Source: an uncultured Lachnospiraceae bacterium
GTDB taxonomy: Bacteria > Bacillota > Clostridia > Lachnospirales > Lachnospiraceae
Length of the DNA: 42,486 nucleotides
NCBI GenBank assembly: GCA_900316665.1
Contig: ONDV01000008.1
Span: 1-42,486, forward strand
Direction of reading: 5' to 3'
Position numbers and translations under genes: made by a program. Below, in pieces: positions 1 to 8,151 of this stretch (positions are counted from its first letter, which is position 1; every line of letters begins with the position of its first letter). The notes beneath the pieces are model-generated. The model was not told where the DNA came from, made no database searches, and saw only the letters and a program-made list of their open reading frames with translations.

Positions 1-63
1 CACGACGAAAAACACAATGTTCGCCACCATCTGTGCATCTCATGGCTTCCATGAATCCTTGCA
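1..63 (-). repeat. Left copy of a terminal inverted repeat
   Basis: Bases 1-60 are the reverse complement of 42369-42428, with mismatches only at positions 42 and 50; the first 41 bases match perfectly. Beyond position 60 the alignment needs a 1-base gap and then fades. The copy runs off the left edge, so its full length is unknown. It lies just downstream of the last gene of the flagellar operon. I do not recognise the family. It could be a dispersed intergenic repeat or the remnant of a mobile element. Confidence 0.9.
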
Positions 64-98
64 ACGAAGATTCTCATTATTAATGTGGGAAGTTTTAG

Positions 99-761
99 TT
101 ATTTTCCTGTTATGATATCGGAAATCTGACTGTATGTCGCGTTCTTTGGTATGTCATAATTGCCCTGCATTATCTTCTCATCGATATTATGAGACTCCAT
201 ATAGCTGCTGAATTTTCCCGCGTCATCAACCAGTCCTCTCTGATAAAGCCTTTTTCCTACAGACTGTGATGTATCACCGCTTGTGACAGAAAATGGAATG
301 CCGGTTGAATTCTGATTGTTCTTATAATTTGAATTATCAGGATTCTTGCTTATTACTGAGGTTTTCTCTCCGGAACCCTCCTCTTCTGTAGAATCGTCCG
401 CCTTATTGGACTTCTGATTTGTTGTAACGTCAGAATTTTTGCTGTCTTCTCCGGTGGCATTTTCTTCAGATTTATTATTTTCTTCTGTATTTCTATTTTC
501 ACTCGAAGTCTTGTACTGGGATTTCTTATTATCCATTGTCGTTTTCTCTTTTGATTTTGTTTTATCTTTCGTCTTCGAAAGCTCTTTCTCGCTCTCGCTG
601 ATGGTCGTTCCATTTGTTTTTTCAACCATACCAAGTTTCTCCGCGCGCTTTTTTATTGCGGCATCAGTCATTGGTGTCTGGAAGACAGATGAAATCAGAA
701 AGATAAGAGAAGCTATGATAATACCGGTTCCCATGCCCCTTAGATAATATCTGAGCTTCAT
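99..761 (-). CDS. Membrane-anchored MltG/YceG-like protein lacking the catalytic domain
   Basis: This 220-aa protein starts with a short basic tail and one membrane segment (about residues 11-28). A motif like AAIKKRAEKLGM follows, then a long, hydrophilic, Lys/Glu/Asn/Ser-rich and probably disordered stretch (about 45-150). The C-terminal ~65 residues (SGDTSQSVGKRLYQRGLV ... YDIP...YSQISDIITG) resemble the LysM-like N-terminal module of MltG (YceG), an endolytic murein transglycosylase. The Glu-containing catalytic half of MltG is absent: a full MltG has about 340 residues or more. It probably binds or senses peptidoglycan rather than cutting it. It is the last gene of the fla/che run; its ATG overlaps the stop of the preceding gene (ATGA) and follows a strong GGAGGAGGT site. 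The MltG relationship is inferred from the pattern of the C-terminal module. Confidence 0.72.
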   Translation of the reverse strand: MKLRYYLRGMGTGIIIASLIFLISSVFQTPMTDAAIKKRAEKLGMVEKTNGTTISESEKELSKTKDKTKSKEKTTMDNKKSQYKTSSENRNTEENNKSEENATGEDSKNSDVTTNQKSNKADDSTEEEGSGEKTSVISKNPDNSNYKNNQNSTGIPFSVTSGDTSQSVGKRLYQRGLVDDAGKFSSYMESHNIDEKIMQGNYDIPKNATYSQISDIITGK

Positions 762-1384
762 CTTGACCTCCTCCGGGGTTTCTGATAAAGCCCTAAGACA
801 AGCCTTACCTCTCCTATGCCGTATCCGGTCTTTTTAGCAATTTCAAGGTCGGAAAATCCCTGTGATTTTAATCTTACGATCATTGATTTCAAATCATCGT
901 TTTCATTTTCATCACTTTTAACCTTATCTGAATTATCCAAGGTTTTCTCCGGTTCCTCCTCCTCTGCTTCATATATAATATTTCTGAAGCTTGACTCTGC
1001 GCTTTTCAGCTCCGACACCATCTTCTCAGCTTTTTCCTGCTTGTCATTAAGCATATCATAGAGAAACATGATCTCATCATGGGACTTGTTCATGGATTCG
1101 ATGACAGAATCGGAATACTCGCTTATCTGCCTGATCTTTTCATTTGTCTCATTATCAGTCTTCTCATCAAATTTTGAAAGCGACGATTCTATTCTCTTAT
1201 TTATGGAATCATCTATCTTCTTCCCGGAATCCTTGAGCTTTATATCTATAAGCTGCCCTATCTCTGCTTCGGACAATTTTTTTATCTCATCAATATCAGA
1301 GTCAGAAAGCTTCTTTGTTATGAAAAAACTGCCTGCGACACAGGCAATCCCAAGAAAAAGCATAGCCAAACTTATCAAAGTCAT
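758..1384 (-). CDS. SwrB-like single-pass membrane coiled-coil protein
   Basis: This 208-aa protein has an N-terminal membrane segment (about residues 3-23). A long charged region of heptad-like character follows (about 25-130), then an acidic stretch (EAEEEEPEKT) and a compact C-terminal motif (MIVRLKSQGFSDLEIAKKTGYG, then GEVRLVLGLY), which looks like a small helix-turn-helix. This layout and the position a few genes after sigD match B. subtilis SwrB, an anchored protein known to promote activation of the flagellar export apparatus. Direct homology to SwrB is an inference from architecture and location, not from an alignment. I recall such proteins being catalogued as a DUF family in Lachnospiraceae but could not check. 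The ATG is preceded by CGGAG at about 7 nt. The end overlaps the next gene by 4 nt. Confidence 0.72.
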   Translation of the reverse strand: MTLISLAMLFLGIACVAGSFFITKKLSDSDIDEIKKLSEAEIGQLIDIKLKDSGKKIDDSINKRIESSLSKFDEKTDNETNEKIRQISEYSDSVIESMNKSHDEIMFLYDMLNDKQEKAEKMVSELKSAESSFRNIIYEAEEEEPEKTLDNSDKVKSDENENDDLKSMIVRLKSQGFSDLEIAKKTGYGIGEVRLVLGLYQKPRRRSR

Positions 1385-1403
1385 ATCAATCTCCGCACTG
1401 TAA

Positions 1404-1724
1404 TCAGATCTTTACATCAAACGATCCGGCTTCTCCTTTTTTTATAACTCTTCCCGGATTTTTTTCTTCATCTTCCCTCTTTCTTTTTCTTCGCCTGCCA
1501 CCGTCATAACCGGTACCGTCGCCGTCTCTGTCAGGCACGAATTCCTCTTTGGCTGTATCAATATCCGTATGAACCTTGGTAAGGGTATTCTGATTATTTA
1601 TATCAGTTTTTTCGGTGATCATGCTCTGCTGCAGTTCTGACCTTGTATTATTGTTATTCTCATGGGAAGAAACTGAATTGGCGTTTTGGATCATTCCATT
1701 AAAATCCACAGGTCTTACAAGCAT
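1404..1724 (-). CDS. Small hydrophilic protein of unknown function (106 aa)
   Basis: I do not recognise this protein. It has no membrane segment or signal peptide. The composition is polar: an Asn/Ser/Thr-rich first half, an acidic patch around FVPDRDGDGTG, a strongly basic run (RRRKRKR), and a C-terminal half rich in Glu, Lys and Gly. It is probably largely disordered. I chose the ATG at 1724 because AAGGAG lies 8 nt upstream; a GTG at 1733 sits inside that ribosome-binding site and cannot be the start. It lies between a DUF342 gene and the SwrB-like gene in one transcription unit, so a role in flagellar assembly or its control is plausible but unproven. Confidence 0.75.
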   Translation of the reverse strand: MLVRPVDFNGMIQNANSVSSHENNNNTRSELQQSMITEKTDINNQNTLTKVHTDIDTAKEEFVPDRDGDGTGYDGGRRRKRKREDEEKNPGRVIKKGEAGSFDVKI

Positions 1725-1739
1725 ATCATCCACTCCTTA

Positions 1740-3338
1740 TCAAAAGACATTAGCCTTTATCTCGCCATCCTGGAAACTGAACCTGGTATGAGTATAGACT
1801 TTTTCTATATGCCTGATTATTTTAGACATAACTATGGTCGTACCGGGATAAATACTGCCGGAAACAGAAACAGATGAATTCACTGACGAATTAAGCAGTT
1901 CCTTCAGCTCGTCTATCTTAGGTTTGTTATTAGTAATCTTATTTTGCGCGTCAATAACTGCCGTTGCCACTTTTCTGGCATATTCGGCATTTTTTTCATC
2001 AAGTTTTTTTCCGGCATTAATAAGATTCTTATAGGCATCCAATACAGGCATGAGCTTATCAAGCTGTGACTGGGCATCATTCGTCTCCTTGGTAAGCTGA
2101 TCCATTTCTGTTTTCTTATCAGGATTGGTACCGGACTCAATAATAGTCTGAGCTCCCATTTCAGTTCCAATATACCTGGCATTTACATCGCCGCCGGCCT
2201 TTATTACTCCACCTGCTATGAGACCTTTTTTCGTGGTCACATTCACGTTTTCATATGCCTGAACTTCACTGTTTATTATTGATTCCGCCGCAACGGAACC
2301 TTTGGAAAATATCTTTCCGCTCTCGATGAATTTGCAGGCAATATTCCCTTCAGCCTCGAGAATGCCTCTGCCGTTTCCATGGAGACCATGACCGATTATT
2401 ATCTGACCTCCTGACTGAATGTAAGCATCTTCGACTACGCCATCCACGATAACGTCACCTTCAGCCGTTACCTGAAAGCCTCCGCGTACATTTCCCTTTA
2501 TATGGACATTACCGCTGTAATGGATATCGCCTGTGGAATTATCTACATTTGCGGGAATGTTATAAACATCCGAAATAAAGATCTTTCCATTTGTAAGCAT
2601 GACGTGGCCGGTCACACCGGAATATGCCTCCATTCTGTCTTCCGACAAAATTATATTCGGACCAGGCTCCAACTGACGGAGTTTCACCGGTGACGGTGTG
2701 ATCGGATGACCTGATACATCATAACCGGCTTCTCCTCTGTCAGCCGGAATCACCTTTGCTACCAGATCACCTTTTCTCACTTCGTTTATTATGGAAAGAT
2801 CATGATAATCCACTGTACCGTTCTCATTCTCTCTGGGTTTCAAAGTAGGATGAGTATTGAAATAATATTCTATCTTAGCGTCATGTCCCTGCCTTACCTT
2901 TTTTCCGGTTGCGAATTCAATATCAGTCATATAGACAGGATTCTTTACAAATTCCTGCACCTTATCCTTATCAATTCCATATGTCACTCCATCGGCCTTC
3001 AGCGCATCCATAATATCATCAACTGTAAATGCGTTGGAAGCATCGCTTGGAGGATAAGCACGAGAAACTGCGCTCATATGATCGTCTTTGATTACAGTCA
3101 GAAGGAGACCTGAAAGGCGCGGATAACTTACTGAACCAAGGATGATATATGTTGCTTTCCCTGATTTTATAGCATCATCAATAGCTTCCCTGTTCCAGCC
3201 CAGAAACCCCTCTTTGGACAGATAATTCTCTACATCCTTTACCGTTACCGGAAGGCCTTCGTCTTCAGGAGGATATATATAAAGCTCCGCGATGGAATTT
3301 GTTATTTTAATCTGAACAAAACCGTTTTTCTGTTTCAT
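1740..3338 (-). CDS. DUF342 / FapA-type polymer-forming beta-helix protein
   Basis: The 532-aa protein has the DUF342 (flagellar assembly protein A, FapA) layout. An N-terminal domain covers about residues 1-170. A long central region of repeating beta-turn units follows (about 190-390: GDIHYSGNVHIKGNVRGG, AEGDVIVDGVVEDAYI, and so on), typical of a right-handed parallel beta-helix. The C-terminal part is coiled-coil (about 400-480, Asp/Lys/Gln-rich). FapA-type proteins often lie beside sigD/fliA or flagellar genes in Firmicutes and Proteobacteria, and their molecular role is poorly defined. A CAGGGGAAG site precedes the ATG. It follows sigD by 12 nt and belongs to the same operon tail. Confidence 0.87.
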   Translation of the reverse strand: MKQKNGFVQIKITNSIAELYIYPPEDEGLPVTVKDVENYLSKEGFLGWNREAIDDAIKSGKATYIILGSVSYPRLSGLLLTVIKDDHMSAVSRAYPPSDASNAFTVDDIMDALKADGVTYGIDKDKVQEFVKNPVYMTDIEFATGKKVRQGHDAKIEYYFNTHPTLKPRENENGTVDYHDLSIINEVRKGDLVAKVIPADRGEAGYDVSGHPITPSPVKLRQLEPGPNIILSEDRMEAYSGVTGHVMLTNGKIFISDVYNIPANVDNSTGDIHYSGNVHIKGNVRGGFQVTAEGDVIVDGVVEDAYIQSGGQIIIGHGLHGNGRGILEAEGNIACKFIESGKIFSKGSVAAESIINSEVQAYENVNVTTKKGLIAGGVIKAGGDVNARYIGTEMGAQTIIESGTNPDKKTEMDQLTKETNDAQSQLDKLMPVLDAYKNLINAGKKLDEKNAEYARKVATAVIDAQNKITNNKPKIDELKELLNSSVNSSVSVSGSIYPGTTIVMSKIIRHIEKVYTHTRFSFQDGEIKANVF

Positions 3339-3350
3339 ATACTTCCCCTG

Positions 3351-4118
3351 TTATACTTCTGTAAAATAGCCCATATATTCTCCGAGTGATCCTCTCATCT
3401 TTCTCAGAGCCTTGGAATGAAGCTGCGATATTCTCGATTCCGACACCGAAAGAACTTTGCTGATTTCCTTCAAGGTCATGTCCTCGTAATAATAAAGGAG
3501 GACAACCTTCTTTTCCTTATCGGTAAGATTAGACAGTGCTTCCTCAAGTTTTGCCTTAAGCTCATCCTGCGACACCTTCTCTTCCGGCCTTATGAACTGG
3601 GAATTGCCTGCGGTGTCCATCCGGGGCTCCATTCCCTGTTCCATAAAATCATTAAGAGAGGCGACGTTTGTGATATCAAGATCTGCTTCCCACTGCAGCA
3701 GCTCATCCATGGATATTCCTAGCTCGGCTGCAATATCAGCATCTTTTGCGGCATGACCTGTCTTCATCTCGACTCTTTTTCCCGCTTCATCGATCTTTCT
3801 TTGTTTCTGCCTTATGGTACGCGGAATCCAGTCCATCTTCCTTATCTGATCAAGGATAGAACCTCTTATACGAAGCGATGCATAGGTCTCAAATTTGACA
3901 TCCTTCGCAGGATCATATTTATCGATTGCATCGATAAGACCGAAGATCCCGTACCCTACAAGATCATCATACTCAACATTATTGCCAAGATATATGCTGA
4001 GTTTTCCGGCGACAAGCTTCACAAGCGGCGCATATTCAACTATGATTTTCTCTCTGATTTCACGAGCAGGATTTTCTCTGTATGAATTCCAGAGCTTGTT
4101 TCTTTCGGAATCATCCAT
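3351..4118 (-). CDS. sigD: Flagellar sigma factor SigD/FliA (sigma-28 family)
   Basis: The 255-aa length is typical of the FliA/WhiG/SigD family. Region 2 is visible around residues 25-90 (EYDDLVGYGIFGLIDAIDKY, then FETYASLRIRGSILDQIRKM), with the family-specific DWIPRTIRQK just after it. Region 3 follows (about 105-140, IAAELGISMDELLQW). Region 4, with its helix-turn-helix, is at about 195-245 (LTDKEKKVVLLYYYEDMTLK, SVSESRISQLHSKALRKMR). It would direct RNA polymerase to late flagellar and chemotaxis promoters. No flgM (anti-sigma) gene lies in the window. As in B. subtilis, it is encoded near the distal end of the fla/che operon, so its level should depend on how far transcription reaches. 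Confidence 0.96.
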   Translation of the reverse strand: MDDSERNKLWNSYRENPAREIREKIIVEYAPLVKLVAGKLSIYLGNNVEYDDLVGYGIFGLIDAIDKYDPAKDVKFETYASLRIRGSILDQIRKMDWIPRTIRQKQRKIDEAGKRVEMKTGHAAKDADIAAELGISMDELLQWEADLDITNVASLNDFMEQGMEPRMDTAGNSQFIRPEEKVSQDELKAKLEEALSNLTDKEKKVVLLYYYEDMTLKEISKVLSVSESRISQLHSKALRKMRGSLGEYMGYFTEV

Positions 4119-4141
4119 AAATATAAACCCCCGGCGCTAAA

Positions 4142-4399
4142 TCATTGTTTTTCTGTTTCTGATGCCTTGTCATCTTTTTTGTCATCATCAGAAGACCCGG
4201 CTGCGGCATCCTTTTTATCGTCGTATCCTGCCTTCTCAATGCAGAAACGAATAATCGAACCAAGGATATAGAATACAAGAGCAGTCAAGGCGAATCTGAC
4301 CACAAAAGTCTTAAAGGAAACATGCTCGATTATCGACATTATACATGATACAGCTGATGCAATCAGAGCTATCGTGACAGGAACAGGTTTTGTATTCAT
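4142..4399 (-). CDS. Small two-helix membrane protein with acidic tail, unknown function
   Basis: The 85-aa protein has two hydrophobic segments (about residues 7-24 and 33-52), a short linker between them, and a polar tail rich in Asp, Lys and Ser (KKDAAAGSSDDDKKDDKASE). I do not recognise a family. It lies between cheD and sigD, where B. subtilis has no gene. The ATG overlaps the cheD stop (ATGA), so translation is probably coupled. GGTGA lies about 7 nt upstream. Its context suggests a flagellar or chemotaxis accessory role, but the sequence itself shows no function. Confidence 0.75.
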   Translation of the reverse strand: MNTKPVPVTIALIASAVSCIMSIIEHVSFKTFVVRFALTALVFYILGSIIRFCIEKAGYDDKKDAAAGSSDDDKKDDKASETEKQ

Positions 4400-4884
4400 A
4401 TAGTTTTCACCGGCTTCCCAACGGATTTGATAACATAATCTCCGTTTTCACTGTAAAGTTCTACCGTGCGTCCGTAATTAAGACCGCAGTCTTCAGCGAT
4501 AAGAGGTATACCCAGACTCTTAAGCTTTGCCCTGCTGGCTTCGGCATTTCTCTCACCCACGTTTATACTTGATGATGAAGACCCTTTTATATCAAACATC
4601 TTCGCTCCTCCGGCAATTTTTGCGACAATGTTTCTCTTCTGCGCACCGGCAGCAAGCATATCATCAAAAAGCTTCTGAATGCCGGTATCGGCAAACTTCG
4701 CTATATTGGAATTATTCCTGATCTGAGTACTGTCCGGTAGCATGATATGAGCAAGTCCGCATATTCTGCTACGTCTGTCATATAGAGCTATCCCTATGCA
4801 GGAACCCAGTCCGATTGTTGTAAGAGCATCAGGATATCTGCAAATTTTCAAATCAGCCATCCCGACTTTAATCATTTCGCCCAT
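4396..4884 (-). CDS. cheD: Chemoreceptor glutamine deamidase CheD
   Basis: CheD deamidates glutamines on chemoreceptors and, in Bacillus-type systems, binds CheC to stimulate CheY-P dephosphorylation. The 162-aa protein carries the family signature GLGSCIGIALYD with the catalytic Cys29. The catalytic His is in GLAHIMLP (His46), and further conserved blocks are KIAGGAKMF and NYGRTVEL. The start at 4884 has only a weak upstream site; an ATG three codons further in, preceded by GGGCGA, is an alternative. It follows cheC with 20 nt between and overlaps the next small membrane-protein gene by 4 nt. Confidence 0.95.
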   Translation of the reverse strand: MGEMIKVGMADLKICRYPDALTTIGLGSCIGIALYDRRSRICGLAHIMLPDSTQIRNNSNIAKFADTGIQKLFDDMLAAGAQKRNIVAKIAGGAKMFDIKGSSSSSINVGERNAEASRAKLKSLGIPLIAEDCGLNYGRTVELYSENGDYVIKSVGKPVKTI

Positions 4885-4904
4885 AAACTGTCTCTAAATC
4901 AATC

Positions 4905-5525
4905 TTATCCTGTTATGCCGAGAGAAGTAAGTATCTTTTCATAAGAGTCTTCATCCGGCATGAGAATAAAATAACCGCTTATATCCTCTTCATCTCCAAA
5001 TTCAGTCTTGATCATAAGGGCATTATCCCCCATCATGCCGAACTGAACAGCCGGAACGCTTAAAATCGCCGCTGCCATATCAATCGTTACAAAAGGAACA
5101 GTTGGGCTTATTGTCATGTGAGTCAATCCGGCAAGCGCTGAAAGATATGAGCTCGACATAATATTACCGATCTCCTTCAGTGCCGACAGATCCATATCAT
5201 CAAAATCTTCGTTATACGAAAGATCTCGTCCCATCAGCCTGTTAACCAGATGATGAGCGCTTTTCATATCAAGAAGAAACATCATGCTTCCGGATATGTC
5301 CATCTCTACGCCGAGCATAATTCCGACGATAACCTCGTCTTCAGATCCGATCGAAGATGTTATCTTCTCAACCGGAAGAAGAGTAACTACCGGAACCTTC
5401 ATATCTATCTTAAGATTCAGCATATTGGAAACAGCAGTAGTTGCGTTGCCGGCTCCGATATTGCCTATCTCACGAAGGACATCAATGTACATATCATTTA
5501 ATTTGTCAAAATTTTTCTCTGACAT
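4905..5525 (-). CDS. cheC: CheY-P phosphatase CheC
   Basis: CheC hydrolyses phosphorylated CheY and partners with CheD. The 206-aa protein has the two internally repeated active-site helices of the family: LREIGNIGAGNATTAVSNML near residue 20 and LKEIGNIMSSSYLSALAGLT near 115. Each carries the Glu-x-x-Asn pair needed for phosphatase action. I chose the ATG at 5525 because GGAG lies 6 nt upstream. A TTG at 5537 would overlap that site and add four unconserved residues. The gene sits between cheW and cheD, as in B. subtilis. Confidence 0.95.
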   Translation of the reverse strand: MSEKNFDKLNDMYIDVLREIGNIGAGNATTAVSNMLNLKIDMKVPVVTLLPVEKITSSIGSEDEVIVGIMLGVEMDISGSMMFLLDMKSAHHLVNRLMGRDLSYNEDFDDMDLSALKEIGNIMSSSYLSALAGLTHMTISPTVPFVTIDMAAAILSVPAVQFGMMGDNALMIKTEFGDEEDISGYFILMPDEDSYEKILTSLGITG

Positions 5526-5541
5526 CCATATCTCCAAAAAA

Positions 5542-6006
5542 TCAGGTTACTTCATCAAGAACCGCATTAATGTCAAAAAGTGATATAAGCTGCTCTCCAT
5601 TTTTCCCGATACCGTTTATGAAGCTGCTGTTTGTCTTATTCATATTCATTGTATTTCTGTCAATATTGCTTTCGACCAGCGTCACAACTTCCTTAACGGA
5701 ATCCACGACCACACCGACAAGTCCCTGTTCTTCTGTCTTCAGAATGATGATTCTGGTGGAAGGCGTGAATTCATCATCATTAAGACCCATCTTCCTTCTG
5801 ATGGACATCACGGGAACTACTTCTCCTCTTAAATTTATAACTCCGAGATAATGAGGCTTGGCTTTAGGCACTCTTGTTATCTTTGACATTCTGACAATAT
5901 TATCTACATAGGATATAGGCAGACCGTACTGCTCATCGCCAATTCTTACAACAATAAACTGAAGCTTCTCTTCCTCTGCCGGATCAAGCGATTTTACTTT
6001 TTCCAT
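5542..6006 (-). CDS. cheW: Chemotaxis adaptor CheW
   Basis: CheW links chemoreceptors to the kinase CheA. The 154-aa protein is a single CheW domain (about residues 15-150) with the familiar features QFIVVRIGDEQYGLPI, KPHYLGVINLRGEVVPVM and VGVVVDSVKEVV. The ATG at 6006 is preceded by GAGGAGG at 5-6 nt. Possible upstream starts (to 6039) lie inside the end of cheA and lack such a site. It is translated right after cheA and before cheC. Confidence 0.95.
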   Translation of the reverse strand: MEKVKSLDPAEEEKLQFIVVRIGDEQYGLPISYVDNIVRMSKITRVPKAKPHYLGVINLRGEVVPVMSIRRKMGLNDDEFTPSTRIIILKTEEQGLVGVVVDSVKEVVTLVESNIDRNTMNMNKTNSSFINGIGKNGEQLISLFDINAVLDEVT

Positions 6007-6016
6007 ACTGCCCTCC

Positions 6017-8149
6017 TCAGAATAATGCATTGACATCAAGTATCAGAGCGACTTCACCATCGCCAAGAATAGTGGCTCCACTGATGTATTTATTATTTTC
6101 TATTACCTTGCCGAGAGACTTGATGACTATCTCCTGCTGGCCTATAAGGTTGTCAACGACGATTCCAACGAAGTTATCGCCTTTCTTTACTACAACGACC
6201 GTAATATTTTCAGGCTTATCATCGGATGGAGCACAGTCAAGCAGCCTGTCAAGCCTGATGAGAGGTATGACCATGCCTCTCAGGTAAATAACCTCCCTGG
6301 CCTGGACATATTTGATGTCAGTCACCGGAATGTATTCGATATTCTGTATTGAAGCGAGAGCAATAGCGTACTTTTCGTCTCTTACCTCGACCATAAGAGC
6401 CTGGATAATTGCAAGCGTAAGCGGCAGTCTTACCGTAAAAGTAGATCCTACATTTATCTCGCTTTCAACTTCCACATCTCCGCCCAGGGCTTCGACATTG
6501 GACTTTACGACATCAAGCCCCACACCTCTGCCTGAAATATCGGTAATTTTTTTCGACATTGAAAATGAAGGCATAAAAAGGAAATTGATAATATCCTTCT
6601 TTGACAGCTTTTCAGCATCTTCAGCTGAAACAACGCCGCGTTCAATGGCTTTCTGTTTCACAGCCTCAGTATCGATTCCGGCGCCGTCATCTTTCACCTT
6701 TATTATTACGTTATTGCCTTCCTGATATGCAGTAAGCCAGATTTGTCCGGTCTCAGGCTTTCCGAGTTTTTTTCTGGTCTCAGGATCTTCGATTCCGTGG
6801 TCTGCGGAATTTCTAAGGAGATGCTGGAGGGGATCCCCTATCTGATCAACTACGGTTCTGTCCAGCTCTGTATCTTCTCCGGAAACAATAAGCTCCATCG
6901 GTCGCTTAAGTCTTCTCGACAGGTCTCTTATCATCCTTGGAAATTTATTGACAACAGATTCAATAGGAACCATCCTGACTTTCATTACAGACTCATGAAG
7001 AGTGGTTGTAATTCTCTCAAGATATTCTATCTGCTCATTCAAAGACTGGCTCTGACCGCCGTTTGCTTCCGCACTCTGGTTTCTCTTGGCTCTGGCGACA
7101 AGAGAATTCTTTGCAATAATAAGCTCAGAGACCTGATTCATAAGAGCGTCCAGTTTATCAATATCAACTCTTACAGTCCTTGTTACTACAGGCTTTGACT
7201 TAGTCTTGGACTTATTGTCTGTCTTTTTATCGCGAGATGTCTGAGCTGACGGTGCGGGAGATTTCGACGGCTCTTCCTTCTTTTCTTCCTTCGATTTTTC
7301 ACCGGAAGCATCTTTTACGGAATCATCTTCCACCGACTGTTCGGCATACATATCCGCTGTGATCTTTCCAACATCAGCGCTTTCTATCTCAGATACGTTT
7401 TCAATTTTCTTCTTTATATCATCTGCGCCGGAATCAGTCCGTATTATTAAACTGAATGTGAGATCAAACTTCTCATCCTCAATATCCTGACTCGACGGAG
7501 AATATGCAATTATCTCTCCAATCTCTTCTATATTCTTGAATACAAGGAAAGCTCTGGCGGCTTTTAACAGACAGTCGTGTGAAACATGTACGGTGGCTCC
7601 GTAAAGAGTCTCGCCGCCGTCAAGGCAGTCCCTGACTTTTGTTTTGTCTGAATCGCTGAGAGGCAGATGGGTGTAGTATTTATCATCTGACTCTGCAGGA
7701 GAAGAAGAATCTCCATCACTCGAAACAGCAGGTTCGTTTGATTCAGCTTCAGGCTCCTTGCCCATGGCCTTATCAAGATAATCATTCAGCTTCTTTATAA
7801 GACCGGCATTATCTTCATCACCTTCATTGGATGTGTTCTTTATAGTATCAACATATCCCTCAATGGCATCAAGACAGTCAAAAAGAATATCGATAAGATC
7901 GGAATTTACCTTTACATTTCCATTTCTTATCTCCTGAAACACATTCTCCATATCATGCGTCAGATGCTGCATTTTCTTGAATCCCATGGTGCCCGCCATG
8001 CCTTTAAGCGAGTGAGCCGCTCTGAAGATCTCATTTATCACATCAGAGTTCTCAGGTTCCTTTTCAAGCGTCATGATATTGTCAGACAAAGCTTGAATAT
8101 GTTCGTTGGATTCATCAATAAAAACGTCTAGATACTGGCTTACATCCAT
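6017..8149 (-). CDS. cheA: Chemotaxis histidine kinase CheA
   Basis: CheA autophosphorylates in response to receptor state and passes phosphate to CheY and CheB. The 710-aa protein has all five domains. P1 (HPt) has phospho-His46 in AAHSLKGMAGTMGF. P2 is at about 157-265, with an acidic/Ser/Pro/Lys linker (270-322). P3 dimerisation is at about 324-395 (RVDIDKLDALMNQVSELI). P4 ATPase is at about 400-575, with the N box (LQHLLRNSADHGIED, 441-455), DDGAGID (487-493) and GRGVGLDVV (540-548). P5 is CheW-like, at about 580-710. All the residues expected for activity that I checked are present. It starts 2 nt after cheB. Confidence 0.97.
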   Translation of the reverse strand: MDVSQYLDVFIDESNEHIQALSDNIMTLEKEPENSDVINEIFRAAHSLKGMAGTMGFKKMQHLTHDMENVFQEIRNGNVKVNSDLIDILFDCLDAIEGYVDTIKNTSNEGDEDNAGLIKKLNDYLDKAMGKEPEAESNEPAVSSDGDSSSPAESDDKYYTHLPLSDSDKTKVRDCLDGGETLYGATVHVSHDCLLKAARAFLVFKNIEEIGEIIAYSPSSQDIEDEKFDLTFSLIIRTDSGADDIKKKIENVSEIESADVGKITADMYAEQSVEDDSVKDASGEKSKEEKKEEPSKSPAPSAQTSRDKKTDNKSKTKSKPVVTRTVRVDIDKLDALMNQVSELIIAKNSLVARAKRNQSAEANGGQSQSLNEQIEYLERITTTLHESVMKVRMVPIESVVNKFPRMIRDLSRRLKRPMELIVSGEDTELDRTVVDQIGDPLQHLLRNSADHGIEDPETRKKLGKPETGQIWLTAYQEGNNVIIKVKDDGAGIDTEAVKQKAIERGVVSAEDAEKLSKKDIINFLFMPSFSMSKKITDISGRGVGLDVVKSNVEALGGDVEVESEINVGSTFTVRLPLTLAIIQALMVEVRDEKYAIALASIQNIEYIPVTDIKYVQAREVIYLRGMVIPLIRLDRLLDCAPSDDKPENITVVVVKKGDNFVGIVVDNLIGQQEIVIKSLGKVIENNKYISGATILGDGEVALILDVNALF

Positions 8150-8151
8150 TT

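Noticed and set aside
64..98. Terminator after the last gene of the fla/che run
   Set aside because: No stem-loop with a T-tract is visible between the stop at 99 and the repeat; termination must lie beyond the left edge, or within the repeat.
4681..4720. A GCCGATAC motif on the minus strand, resembling a sigma-D -10 element
   Set aside because: It lies inside cheD with no matching TAAA-type -35 at the right distance; a single short motif is expected by chance.
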